In this document: one piece after another, positions 1-6,166 of the stretch | Layout: every line of letters begins with the position of its first letter | Numbering within the stretch: position 1 is the stretch's first letter | Assembly: GCA_019322815.1 (NCBI GenBank) | Contig: JAHWIB010000042.1 | Span: 1 to 11,197 of the forward strand | DNA: 11,197 nucleotides | Direction of reading: 5' to 3' | DNA from: Candidatus Woesearchaeota archaeon | GTDB taxonomy: Archaea > Nanobdellota > Nanobdellia > Woesearchaeales > WJKL01 | Notes under the pieces: generated by a model | Databases searched by the model: none | Seen by the model: only the letters and a program-made list of their open reading frames with translations | What the model was told of the DNA's origin: nothing | Made by a program: the position numbers and the translations under genes

Positions 1-36
1 GTTTAATATCCTTAAGTCTTTTTCGTCTAATTTCAT
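1..36 (-). CDS. Lrp/AsnC-family transcription regulator, N-terminal fragment
   Basis: Reading leftward from an ATG at 34-36, the 12 codons before the window edge give MKLDEKDLRILN with no stop. This fits the first helix of Lrp/AsnC (feast/famine) regulators, which typically begin with an LDxxDxxIL pattern leading into the helix-turn-helix. The call is strengthened by context: the gene diverges from asnA, as asnC does in E. coli, where AsnC controls asnA in response to asparagine. A TATA box on this strand at 58-67 is centred about 26 nt before the ATG, which predicts a leaderless mRNA. An inverted repeat at 41-57 lies between that box and the start codon, consistent with autoregulation. Only the N-terminus is visible, so the ligand domain and the specificity cannot be judged. 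Another helix-turn-helix protein is the main alternative. Confidence 0.6.
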   Translation of the reverse strand, partial: MKLDEKDLRILN

Positions 37-40
37 ATAA

Positions 41-57
41 ATGGAAAAATATTCCAT
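41..57. promoter_or_regulatory. Inverted repeat, candidate Lrp/AsnC operator
   Basis: ATGGAA (41-46) and TTCCAT (52-57) form a perfect 6-bp inverted repeat around the 5-base spacer AAATA. Size and spacing resemble sites bound by Lrp/AsnC dimers. It lies between the leftward TATA box and the start codon of the divergent regulator, where a bound protein would block transcription initiation. The operator role is inferred. Confidence 0.5.
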
Positions 58-67
58 ATTTATAAAA
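58..67 (-). promoter_or_regulatory. TATA box of the divergent regulator gene
   Basis: On the - strand this reads TTTTATAAAT. Its centre is about 26 nt upstream of the ATG at 36, so transcription would start at or next to the start codon (leaderless mRNA). Confidence 0.5.
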
Positions 68-93
68 CTTTTGGTTATTTTTAGCAAAAAATA

Positions 94-105
94 CCATAAA
101 AATGG
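94..105. promoter_or_regulatory. Second inverted repeat upstream of asnA
   Basis: CCAT-AAAA-ATGG is a short inverted repeat using the same CCAT/ATGG half-sites as the repeat at 41-57, in the opposite relative order. The two centres are about 50 bp apart, close to five helical turns. It ends six bases before the asnA TATA box, over or next to the expected TFB recognition element, so a protein bound here could activate or repress asnA. In such AT-rich DNA chance is possible. Confidence 0.35.
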
Positions 106-111
106 AGATAG

Positions 112-120
112 CTTTATATA
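112..120 (+). promoter_or_regulatory. TATA box of asnA
   Basis: CTTTATATA is a good archaeal TATA box. It predicts transcription from about 141-145, leaving a 5' leader of about 20 nt that contains the GGAGG at 151-155. This rules out the in-frame TTG at 134 as a start codon. Confidence 0.55.
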
Positions 121-150
121 GAACTTACTTTTCTTGATTATAAAAAATAT

Positions 151-155
151 GGAGG
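151..155 (+). promoter_or_regulatory. Shine-Dalgarno site that sets the asnA start
   Basis: GGAGG lies 8 nt before the ATG at 164. The earlier in-frame ATG at 149 would overlap this site and has no ribosome-binding site of its own, so 164 is the preferred start. Confidence 0.6.
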
Positions 156-163
156 AAAATAAA

Positions 164-1243
164 ATGGAAGGGTTAATTTTACCAGAAGGATATAAAAGTA
201 AATTAAGTGTGAGGGAGACAGAAGCTGCAATAAAAAATTTAAAGCATTATTTTCAAGAAGTGCTTGCTGAAGCTTTGAATTTACAAAGAGTTTCAGCACC
301 GCAATTTATGAGAAGAGGTTCTGGAGTAAATGATGACCTTAATGGAGTTGAAAGAAAAGCTACATTTGTATTGGGCAAAGGAATAAATGAAATAACTGTT
401 GAAGCGCCTAACTCTTTAGCAAAATGGAAAAGGATGAAATTAAAAGAGTATGGATTTAAAGAAAGAGAAGGACTTTATACTGATATGAATGGAATAAGAG
501 TTGATGATATTATTGATAATCTTCATTCACATTATGTTGATCAATGGGATTGGGAAAAAATATTAACAAAAGGACAAAGAAATAGAAAATTTTTAGAGAT
601 TACAGTAAAGGATATCTATGGAATAATAAGAAAGACAGGAAGGATGGTTGAATCAAGATATGGTATAGAATGTGTCCTTCCTACAGATATAACTTTTATG
701 CATACAGAAGAATTACAAGAAAGATACCCTGATTTGACTCCTAGAGAAAGAGAAGATAAAGTTGCAGAAGAATATGGAGCAATATTTGTAATGGGTATAG
801 GTGGAAAATTAGCAGATGGAAAGATTCATGATGGAAGAGCTCCTGATTATGATGACTGGACAACTATCTCAGATTACGGTAGAAAAGGACTTAATGGGGA
901 TATTGTCGTATGGAATCCATTATTAGAAAGATCTTTTGAATTAAGTTCAATGGGTATAAGAGTTGATCCAGATACAATGAAAAAACAACTAGAGATAAGA
1001 GCTCAAGAAGCAGAAGCAGAAGGAAGACCAGATCTTGCTCAAGATTATAGGGACAGAGTGAAACAGGATTGGCACAAGCGACTTTTGTCTGGAGAATTTC
1101 CTCAGACTATTGGTGGAGGAATAGGGCAAAGCAGGCTTTGTATGTTTTATCTGCAGAAAGCTCACATAGGAGAAGTGCAGGCAAGTGAATGGCCGGATGG
1201 AATGAGGGAGAAATGTTATGAAGCAGGAATAATACTCTTATAA
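164..1243 (+). CDS. asnA: Aspartate-ammonia ligase (asparagine synthetase A)
   Basis: AsnA makes asparagine from aspartate, ammonia and ATP in the cytoplasm. The protein (359 residues) follows E. coli AsnA closely from memory: SLAKWKR, VDQWDWE (about 125-131, aspartate/adenylate binding), RYPDLTPRER, GIGGKLADGKIHDGRAPDYDDW (split here as GIGGKLADG and RAPDYDDW, about 225-232), NGDIVVWNP, FELSSMGIRVD and IGGGIGQSRL (about 316-325, with the ATP-binding arginine). The fold is that of a class II aminoacyl-tRNA synthetase catalytic core, related to AspRS/AsnRS. It is longer than the roughly 330-residue E. coli enzyme because of a longer N-terminus and an acidic insert before QDWHKRLL. The start at 164 is chosen for the GGAGG 8 nt upstream and the TATA box at 112-120. 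A divergent Lrp/AsnC-like gene lies upstream and AsnRS downstream. All recognised active-site motifs are intact. Confidence 0.96.
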   Translation: MEGLILPEGYKSKLSVRETEAAIKNLKHYFQEVLAEALNLQRVSAPQFMRRGSGVNDDLNGVERKATFVLGKGINEITVEAPNSLAKWKRMKLKEYGFKEREGLYTDMNGIRVDDIIDNLHSHYVDQWDWEKILTKGQRNRKFLEITVKDIYGIIRKTGRMVESRYGIECVLPTDITFMHTEELQERYPDLTPREREDKVAEEYGAIFVMGIGGKLADGKIHDGRAPDYDDWTTISDYGRKGLNGDIVVWNPLLERSFELSSMGIRVDPDTMKKQLEIRAQEAEAEGRPDLAQDYRDRVKQDWHKRLLSGEFPQTIGGGIGQSRLCMFYLQKAHIGEVQASEWPDGMREKCYEAGIILL

Positions 1244-1251
1244 ATAAAAAC

Positions 1252-1260
1252 ATTTTTAAG
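1252..1260 (+). promoter_or_regulatory. Possible TATA box of the AsnRS gene
   Basis: ATTTTTAAG is a weak TATA-like sequence centred about 29 nt before the AsnRS ATG. No Shine-Dalgarno site precedes that ATG (the bases are TTTATTTCAT), which favours a leaderless transcript over translation from a long asnA message. The box itself is not convincing. Confidence 0.3.
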
Positions 1261-1266
1261 GTATTC

Positions 1267-1273
1267 TTTTTTT
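1267..1273 (+). terminator. Oligo-T tract after asnA
   Basis: Seven consecutive T, followed by CTTTATTTC, lie 24 bases after the asnA stop codon. Archaeal RNA polymerase commonly ends on such U-tracts. This would limit read-through into the AsnRS gene. No hairpin accompanies it. Confidence 0.35.
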
Positions 1274-1284
1274 CTTTATTTCAT

Positions 1285-2583
1285 ATGAAATATCTCTCAA
1301 TACAAGAAGCTATGGATAAAGGTAAAGGAGAAGTAAATATAAGGGGCTGGGTCTACAGAGAAAGAGGCAGCTCTAAGATAAAATTTATTGTACTAAGGGA
1401 CTCTACAAATATTATCCAATGTGTCATTGCAAAGCAAGATGTTGGGGAAAAGAAGTTTGCAATAGCTGACAAAGTTCAGGTTGAAACTTCTATGACTTTG
1501 ACTGGAGAAATAAAAAAAGATGATAGAGCTCCAACTGGTTATGAGATTTTGGTAAAAGATTTTGAAGTTATTGGAGAGTCTGATAAATATCCAATAACAA
1601 AAGACCAATCAGTTGAATTTCTTGCAGACAAAAGGCATCTTTGGCTTAGAAGCAGGAAGATGACTGCTGTTATGAAAGTAAGAAGCACAGTCTTTGGCGC
1701 TATTGATGAATATTTCAAGAAAGAAGGATTTTATGAGTATCATTCCCCTATATTTCAATCTGTTCAGTGCGAAGGAGGAAGCACTTTATTTGAAGTAAAG
1801 TATTTTGATAAGAAAGATGTTTTTTTGGCACAGACATGGCAGCTTTATGCAGAGCCTGCAATATTTGCTTTGGAAAAAATATATACAATTGCTCCTAGTT
1901 TTAGGGCTGAGAAATCAAAGACATCAAGACATCTTACAGAATATTGGCATGCTGAAATGGAAGTTGCATGGGCAACATTTGAAGATATTCAAAATTATGG
2001 AGAAGCTTTGATAAAACATATTGTCAAATCTGTATTGGAGAAAAATAAAGCTGAGCTAGAATTGCTAGGAAGAGATGTAAAAAAACTAAGTCCTGTTGTT
2101 AAAAAGCCATTTATAAGGATGACTTATGATGAAGCATTGAAGATATTGAAAGAAAAATGCAAGATGGATGTTGAATGGGGAAAAGACTTAAGGACAATAG
2201 AAGAAGACAAAATATCAAAATTATATGATGTTCCTTTGATAATAACAAATTATCCAAAAAAAGTAAAAGCATTCTATATGAAAGAAGATTCTGAAAATCC
2301 TGAAGTTGTCCATGGATTTGACTGCATAGCTCCTGAAGGATACGGAGAAGTTATAGGAGGAAGCGAGAGAGAGTCAGATATCAAAGAGATATTCAAAAGA
2401 CTGAAAGAAGAAGGAGAAGATCCTAAAGAGTATGAATTCTACCTAGATACCCGAAGATATGGAAGTGTCCCTCATGGAGGATTTGGCATGGGTGTTGAAA
2501 GAATTATTGCATGGATATGCGGATTAGATAATATAAAAGATTCAATACCTTTCCCAAGAACTATGATAAGGTATAAGCCTTAA
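1285..2583 (+). CDS. asnS: Asparaginyl-tRNA synthetase (archaeal type)
   Basis: This enzyme charges tRNA-Asn with asparagine in two ATP-dependent steps. The 432 residues show an N-terminal OB-fold anticodon-binding domain (about 16-100, with IRGWVYRERGSSKIKFIVLR) and a class II catalytic core. Motif 1 is around 147-160 (GFYEYHSPIFQS), motif 2 around 207-227 (FRAEKSKTSRHLTEYWHAE), and motif 3 around 399-410 (GFGMGVERIIAW), followed by PFPR. The RHLTEYWHAEMEVAW segment resembles AsnRS rather than AspRS, and the OB domain excludes the archaeal asparagine-synthetase-related proteins, which lack it. The gene begins 41 bases after asnA with no Shine-Dalgarno site and may be leaderless. With asnA it forms a make-and-charge asparagine pair. 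A nondiscriminating AspRS is less likely but cannot be excluded by eye. Confidence 0.92.
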   Translation: MKYLSIQEAMDKGKGEVNIRGWVYRERGSSKIKFIVLRDSTNIIQCVIAKQDVGEKKFAIADKVQVETSMTLTGEIKKDDRAPTGYEILVKDFEVIGESDKYPITKDQSVEFLADKRHLWLRSRKMTAVMKVRSTVFGAIDEYFKKEGFYEYHSPIFQSVQCEGGSTLFEVKYFDKKDVFLAQTWQLYAEPAIFALEKIYTIAPSFRAEKSKTSRHLTEYWHAEMEVAWATFEDIQNYGEALIKHIVKSVLEKNKAELELLGRDVKKLSPVVKKPFIRMTYDEALKILKEKCKMDVEWGKDLRTIEEDKISKLYDVPLIITNYPKKVKAFYMKEDSENPEVVHGFDCIAPEGYGEVIGGSERESDIKEIFKRLKEEGEDPKEYEFYLDTRRYGSVPHGGFGMGVERIIAWICGLDNIKDSIPFPRTMIRYKP

Positions 2584-2597
2584 TTAATAATTCTAAA

Positions 2598-3230
2598 ATG
2601 AAAATTGCATTTCTTGATTTGGAAGGAACATTGGTTAAATGTGAATCTTGGAATAAAGTCAAGACTAAATTTGGGGCAAAAGAGCTTAGCGATGCATATG
2701 ACAAACTTTATGCAGAGGGAAAAGTAGGCTTTGAAGAATGGAGAAGAGAATTAGTTAAGGTGTGGAAAAAGAATAAGGTTACAAAACAGCAGTTTATTGA
2801 TATATTAAAAGATTACAATTTAGTTGAAGGTGCAAAAGAATTAATATCAGGCTTGAAAAATAAAGGATTCAAAACTATTGTTATAACAGGAGAACCTGAT
2901 ATTTTTACTGAACTTTTTGCCGAAAAACTTGGAGTTGATGAATTTTATTGTGCCCATGAATTTATTTTTGATTCTAATGGATTCTTTAAAGATATAAAAA
3001 CACATGAGTCATACAGAAGAGGAGAAGGAAAAGTTCATTTTATCAAAGAGATCATTAAAAAAGAAGGCATTGATATTAAAGAATGCATTGCAGTTGGTGG
3101 GGATGACATAAATGATTATTGGATGATGAAGGAATTGGAAAGTTTTGCTGTTAATCCTCAATTAAGACAGATTAAGGAAGTTGTTGATCATAATGTTGAT
3201 AAATTGGTTGATATATTAGGATTTATATAA
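2598..3230 (+). CDS. HAD-superfamily phosphatase (phosphoserine phosphatase-like)
   Basis: The 210-residue protein has the four HAD motifs of subfamily IB. Motif I is FLDLEGTL with nucleophile Asp7, motif II is VITGEPD with Thr97, motif III is Lys145 in GEGKVHF, and motif IV is GGDDIND (167-173) with the metal-binding aspartates. The helical cap between 15 and 80 fits the SerB-like C1 cap. Family members dephosphorylate small phosphometabolites such as phosphoserine; the substrate here is unknown. Motif I is DxE rather than DxD, so the usual general acid/base aspartate is glutamate. ThrH-type proteins also show DLEG. The gene starts 14 bases after the AsnRS stop with no Shine-Dalgarno site. 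GTATAAG at 2571-2577 could be an internal leaderless promoter. The stop and the next start share one base (TAATG), so the two genes are translationally coupled. Confidence 0.85.
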   Translation: MKIAFLDLEGTLVKCESWNKVKTKFGAKELSDAYDKLYAEGKVGFEEWRRELVKVWKKNKVTKQQFIDILKDYNLVEGAKELISGLKNKGFKTIVITGEPDIFTELFAEKLGVDEFYCAHEFIFDSNGFFKDIKTHESYRRGEGKVHFIKEIIKKEGIDIKECIAVGGDDINDYWMMKELESFAVNPQLRQIKEVVDHNVDKLVDILGFI

Positions 3231-3781
3231 TGAAAGAAATAAATTTAGTCACTTGTAATGAGAATAAAATAGATGAATATAAATGTTTATTAGAACCTGA
3301 ATTTAAAGTAAATGTTCTTAAAATAGATTATCCTGAACTTAGAAGTGATAATATTTCAGAGATTGCTTCTTTAGCAGCAAAGCAGCTGGCTGAAAATCTA
3401 GGCAAAACGGTTGTTTTGGAAGATGGAGGATTTTTTATTGATGCTTTAAAGGATTTTCCTGGGATATGTTCTGCTTATATTTTCAAAAGAATCAAGAATA
3501 AAGGAATTCTACAGTTGATGAAAGGGATTAAGAATAGAAAATGTTTGTATAAAGTAGCAATTGCTTACTGCAAGCCTGGAAAACAACCTAAGATATTTCT
3601 TGGAGGAGAAGAGGGAACAATTGCTATGGAAATTAAAGGAGATAATGGTTGGGGGTATGATCCTATATTTATTCCAGATGGAAAAAATAAAACATATGGA
3701 GAGATTAGGAATAAGGGAGATATTAATCTATTTAGAAAAAGAGCGATTGAAAAATTAGTTGAGTTTTTGAGGAAAAGATGA
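3230..3781 (+). CDS. RdgB/HAM1-family nucleoside triphosphate pyrophosphatase, variant
   Basis: This family hydrolyses ITP, dITP and XTP to the monophosphate plus PPi, keeping damaged purines out of nucleic acids. The 183 residues include the N-terminal triphosphate loop TCNENKIDEYK (8-18, canonical TxNxxKxxE), LEDGGFFIDALKDFPGICSA (63-82, canonical EDSGLxVDALxGxPGxYSA) and GWGYDPIF (140-147). Near the C-terminus the canonical nucleobase-reading SHR appears as LFR (167-169): the Arg is kept, but Ser and His are lost and the preceding segment is about one residue shorter. The usual catalytic-loop Ser is also Gly (EDGG). Substrate choice may therefore differ. The start overlaps the HAD stop by one base and its stop overlaps the next gene by four (ATGA), so the three genes form one translationally coupled unit. 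Confidence 0.88.
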   Translation: MKEINLVTCNENKIDEYKCLLEPEFKVNVLKIDYPELRSDNISEIASLAAKQLAENLGKTVVLEDGGFFIDALKDFPGICSAYIFKRIKNKGILQLMKGIKNRKCLYKVAIAYCKPGKQPKIFLGGEEGTIAMEIKGDNGWGYDPIFIPDGKNKTYGEIRNKGDINLFRKRAIEKLVEFLRKR

Positions 3782-3993
3782 GAATCTATGCAACTGGTAT
3801 TAAGGTCTGGCTATATATTCTGGGATTTTTTTTATTATTGTTACTGGTTCTTTATGTTTTGTTTGAGCTATTTATTCTGTTATTGCCTTTTATCTTGATA
3901 TTAATTGCAATACTTTGGTTGTATCATTATTTTAAGAAAAAATTCAAGAAAGAGAAAAAAGATTATATTGATGTCGAATTTAAAATTAAATAG
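3778..3993 (+). CDS. Small two-helix membrane protein
   Basis: The 71-residue protein has two strongly hydrophobic segments (about 9-28 and 30-50) separated by a single acidic residue, FELF. A very basic stretch (YFKKKFKKEKKD) and a short tail ending YIDVEFKIK follow. This predicts a hairpin in the membrane with the charged C-terminus in the cytoplasm by the positive-inside rule. No catalytic motif is visible and I do not recognise the family. That it is a real gene is supported by the four-base ATGA overlap with the RdgB-like gene and by GAGG at 3769-3772, 5 nt before its ATG. Context suggests shared transcription with the HAD and RdgB-like genes, not a shared function. Confidence 0.75.
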   Translation: MRIYATGIKVWLYILGFFLLLLLVLYVLFELFILLLPFILILIAILWLYHYFKKKFKKEKKDYIDVEFKIK

Positions 3994-4007
3994 ATATTTT
4001 AAGAAAA

Positions 4008-4018
4008 TTATATAAATA
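4008..4018 (+). promoter_or_regulatory. TATA box of the cyclophilin gene
   Basis: TTATATAAATA is centred about 26 nt before the ATG at 4039, with no Shine-Dalgarno site between. This is the textbook layout of a leaderless archaeal transcript, and it supports 4039 as the real start including the membrane segment. Confidence 0.6.
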
Positions 4019-4038
4019 GGACTTTTATTCTTAAAAGT

Positions 4039-4608
4039 ATGGAAATAAGAATTAAAAAAAAGACTTTAAAATTAGCTGGAATCATTTTTGTTATATTAAT
4101 TATTTTGTTAATCTTATATTTAATATTGGGTAGTGGCAATATGTCTAAGAATAGAATTGCTGTTTTTGATACAAATCATGGAGAATTTAAAGTTGAGTTA
4201 TTTGAAGATACAATGCCTTTGACAACATCAAATTTTATTGGGTTAGTTGAGAAAGGAACTTATGAAGGAGTTATATTCCATAGAATCATTGATGGTTTTA
4301 TGATTCAAGGAGGAGATCCAACTGGAACAGGTATGGGCGATCCAAGTATTCCTGAGATAAAAGATGAATTTACAGATAACAATAGAAATGACAGGGGAAC
4401 AATCTCTATGGCAAATAGAGGGCCTGATACAGGAAGCAGCCAGTTTTTCATTAATTTAGTTGATAATAATTATCTTGATTCAAAACATCCTGTTTTTGGA
4501 AAAGTAGTTGGAGGAATGAAGATTGTTGATAAGATTGGAAAGGCTGAGACAGGTCCTGGAGACAAGCCTTTAGAAGATGTTGTTATAAACAAAGTAACAT
4601 TAGAATGA
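4039..4608 (+). CDS. Membrane-anchored cyclophilin-type peptidyl-prolyl isomerase
   Basis: Cyclophilins catalyse cis/trans isomerisation of proline peptide bonds and help protein folding. After a basic start (MEIRIKKK) comes one hydrophobic segment (about 11-31), without a lipobox Cys, then a complete cyclophilin domain from about 38 to 189. Visible motifs are VIFHRIIDGFMIQGGDPTGT (78-97, catalytic Arg82, Phe87, Gln90), GTISMANRG (120-128), GSSQFFI (132-138) and KHPVFGKV (149-156). The human Trp121 position is Leu, as in many prokaryotic members. The anchor with a short linker (GSGN) predicts a domain outside the membrane, most simply facing the outside, and a role in folding exported proteins. 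An internal ATG at 4141 would give a cytoplasmic form, but the TATA box fits 4039. It converges with the acylphosphatase gene, six bases away. Confidence 0.93.
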   Translation: MEIRIKKKTLKLAGIIFVILIILLILYLILGSGNMSKNRIAVFDTNHGEFKVELFEDTMPLTTSNFIGLVEKGTYEGVIFHRIIDGFMIQGGDPTGTGMGDPSIPEIKDEFTDNNRNDRGTISMANRGPDTGSSQFFINLVDNNYLDSKHPVFGKVVGGMKIVDKIGKAETGPGDKPLEDVVINKVTLE

Positions 4609-4614
4609 ATACCA

Positions 4615-4890
4615 TTAGTATCTCACAGAAAAATATTCAAATTCTTTCTTATATTCTTTCCATTTTGTTTCTAGATTATCTATTCTAGCAATTAATGGGC
4701 CTTTTCTGCACCAAGCAATTAATTTTCTTAAATTCTCTTCTTCTCCTTCTGCAATGATCTCAACTGTTCCATCATCTTTATTTTTAACCCATCCTGTTAA
4801 ATTCAATATTTTTGCCTGTCTTTTTGTTGTTAATCTATAGAAAACTCCTTGAACTCTTCCGCTAACTATGATATGCAGCCTCTTTTTCAT
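4615..4890 (-). CDS. acyP: Acylphosphatase
   Basis: This small enzyme hydrolyses acyl phosphates such as carbamoyl phosphate or 1,3-bisphosphoglycerate. The 91 residues match the usual family length. The phosphate-binding loop is GRVQGVFYR (11-19) with catalytic Arg19, and GWVKNKDDGTVE (33-44) contains the catalytic Asn37. The family consensus GVGFR or GVFFR is GVFYR here, a minor change. Its ATG overlaps the stop of the Mre11-like gene by four bases (ATGA) and no Shine-Dalgarno site precedes it, so it is probably translated by coupling to mre11. There is no obvious metabolic link between the two. Its 3' end is six bases from the end of the convergent cyclophilin gene, with no clear terminator for either. 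Confidence 0.95.
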   Translation of the reverse strand: MKKRLHIIVSGRVQGVFYRLTTKRQAKILNLTGWVKNKDDGTVEIIAEGEEENLRKLIAWCRKGPLIARIDNLETKWKEYKKEFEYFSVRY

Positions 4891-6113
4891 TCTAGATTTA
4901 ATATATTTCTTAATTCTCCTTTTATCCTATTTTCAAATGTTGTTATTGTCTCTCCTTCCTCTTTTTCTGAAGATAATTCTTTCATCAAATCTTTTATCAG
5001 ATTTTTTTCTTTTTCTGGTGTTAAATCAGTTACCTTTATTTGCTGGAGATGCTCTTTTATTATTGAAGATTCAATTTCATCAACAGAAGTTGTTTGTGTT
5101 TTTATCTCTTCAAATTCAGCTGTTGTTAATTTATTTGTATTTTTCATTATAAAAAAAGCTGATTTTCCATATAATATCTCAAATATTTCCTTGAAGTTTA
5201 TATCAGACGGTTTTCCTGATTCCAAAGTTCCTTCGACTCTTATTGTTATAATTGTATTATTGAATTCGTGGCCTTTTATCTTTTCTTTGATCTCTGATTC
5301 AACTTGTTCTGGTGTTTTGTGATTTGCATCTATATTTATTTTGAAAATATTATGGATTTGTATTGGCTGATATTCAACTAAAGTGTTTTCATTCTCTACA
5401 TTAACTAAATAAAATCCTCCTCTTCCAAGCTTTTCTAGTTCCCTGAAATTATTTGGAAATAAAGGTCCTGGGTAAGCTATTAATCCGTAATCAGATTCTT
5501 CTTTTTCAAGAATAAAATGGGGATGTCCTCCTGCATAATAATTAAAATTTTTTGGAAGCAATGATAATGGCTGTGATTCCATCTCTTTGAACTCTTCTGG
5601 CTTAAGTTCTGTCAAGGCAGAATGAAAAATGAAAATCTTATAGCCTTGTTCTTTTTCTAAGTATTCCTTTAATAAATTTTCATAATATTCTTTTTCCAGG
5701 CTTCCTTTTTTTCCTAGTAGACCAGTTATTTTTGCTCCTGTTTTTTTGTCTATTGTAAAATCTAATTTTAGTTTGTTGTCTATAATCTCTCCTTTTGCAA
5801 CATTTTTTATCAAGCCAGCATGTTCTAGTACATCCAGCATCGTCTTTCCAGAAGGAGAGAAATCATGACTGCCTGCGATCATATAGACTGGAATATCTTT
5901 ATCTTTAAGCTGTTTTAGTTTTTTTGTTGTTTCTTTTAATAAATCAATTGAAGGAAGGGATGTATTAAATAAATCTCCTGCTATTACAATAAAATCTACA
6001 TTTTTTTCTATACATAAGTCAATTGCCTTGACAAAAGCTTTTGTTGAAACATCCCTTAGTTTTGGATCTCTCCAACTTCCAATATGACAGTCTGCTAGAT
6101 GTGCAAATAACAT
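4887..6113 (-). CDS. mre11: Mre11/SbcD-family DNA repair exonuclease
   Basis: Mre11 is the Mn-dependent nuclease that, with Rad50, processes double-strand break ends; in archaea HerA and NurA join the pathway. The 408 residues carry the calcineurin-like phosphoesterase motifs: ADCHIG (Asp8, His10), GDLFN (Asp47, Asn50), GSHD (81-84), IFHSAL (His164) and GGHPH (His197, His199). The usual GNHD is GSHD, so one metal/phosphate-contacting Asn is replaced by Ser. The C-terminal part from about 270 is charged and helical, as expected for the Rad50-binding region. GGGGG at 6123-6127 lies 9 nt before the ATG and a TATA box lies at 6151-6160. No rad50 gene is in the window; acyP overlaps the 3' end. 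A related phosphoesterase of other function is less likely given the order and spacing of the motifs. Confidence 0.9.
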   Translation of the reverse strand: MLFAHLADCHIGSWRDPKLRDVSTKAFVKAIDLCIEKNVDFIVIAGDLFNTSLPSIDLLKETTKKLKQLKDKDIPVYMIAGSHDFSPSGKTMLDVLEHAGLIKNVAKGEIIDNKLKLDFTIDKKTGAKITGLLGKKGSLEKEYYENLLKEYLEKEQGYKIFIFHSALTELKPEEFKEMESQPLSLLPKNFNYYAGGHPHFILEKEESDYGLIAYPGPLFPNNFRELEKLGRGGFYLVNVENENTLVEYQPIQIHNIFKINIDANHKTPEQVESEIKEKIKGHEFNNTIITIRVEGTLESGKPSDINFKEIFEILYGKSAFFIMKNTNKLTTAEFEEIKTQTTSVDEIESSIIKEHLQQIKVTDLTPEKEKNLIKDLMKELSSEKEEGETITTFENRIKGELRNILNLE

Positions 6114-6150
6114 AGTTTATTTCCCCCAAATAAAAAGAAAGAATAAAGAA

Positions 6151-6160
6151 TATAAAAATA
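6151..6160 (-). promoter_or_regulatory. TATA box of mre11
   Basis: On the - strand this reads TATTTTTATA and predicts transcription from about 6129. The GGGGG ribosome-binding site at 6123-6127 would lie at the very start of the message. It overlaps no gene, lying just after the stop of the upstream helical-protein gene. Confidence 0.4.
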
Positions 6161-6166
6161 TTGTTT

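Noticed and set aside
134..163. TTG at 134 or ATG at 149 as start of asnA
   Set aside because: The TATA box at 112-120 predicts transcription from about 141-145, after the TTG. The GGAGG at 151-155 serves the ATG at 164, and the extra residues are not part of the AsnA family.
4849..5322. Long + strand open frame opposite mre11
   Set aside because: It is rich in Ser, Phe and Ile, typical of the antisense of an AT-rich gene, and mre11 on the other strand has all its motifs.
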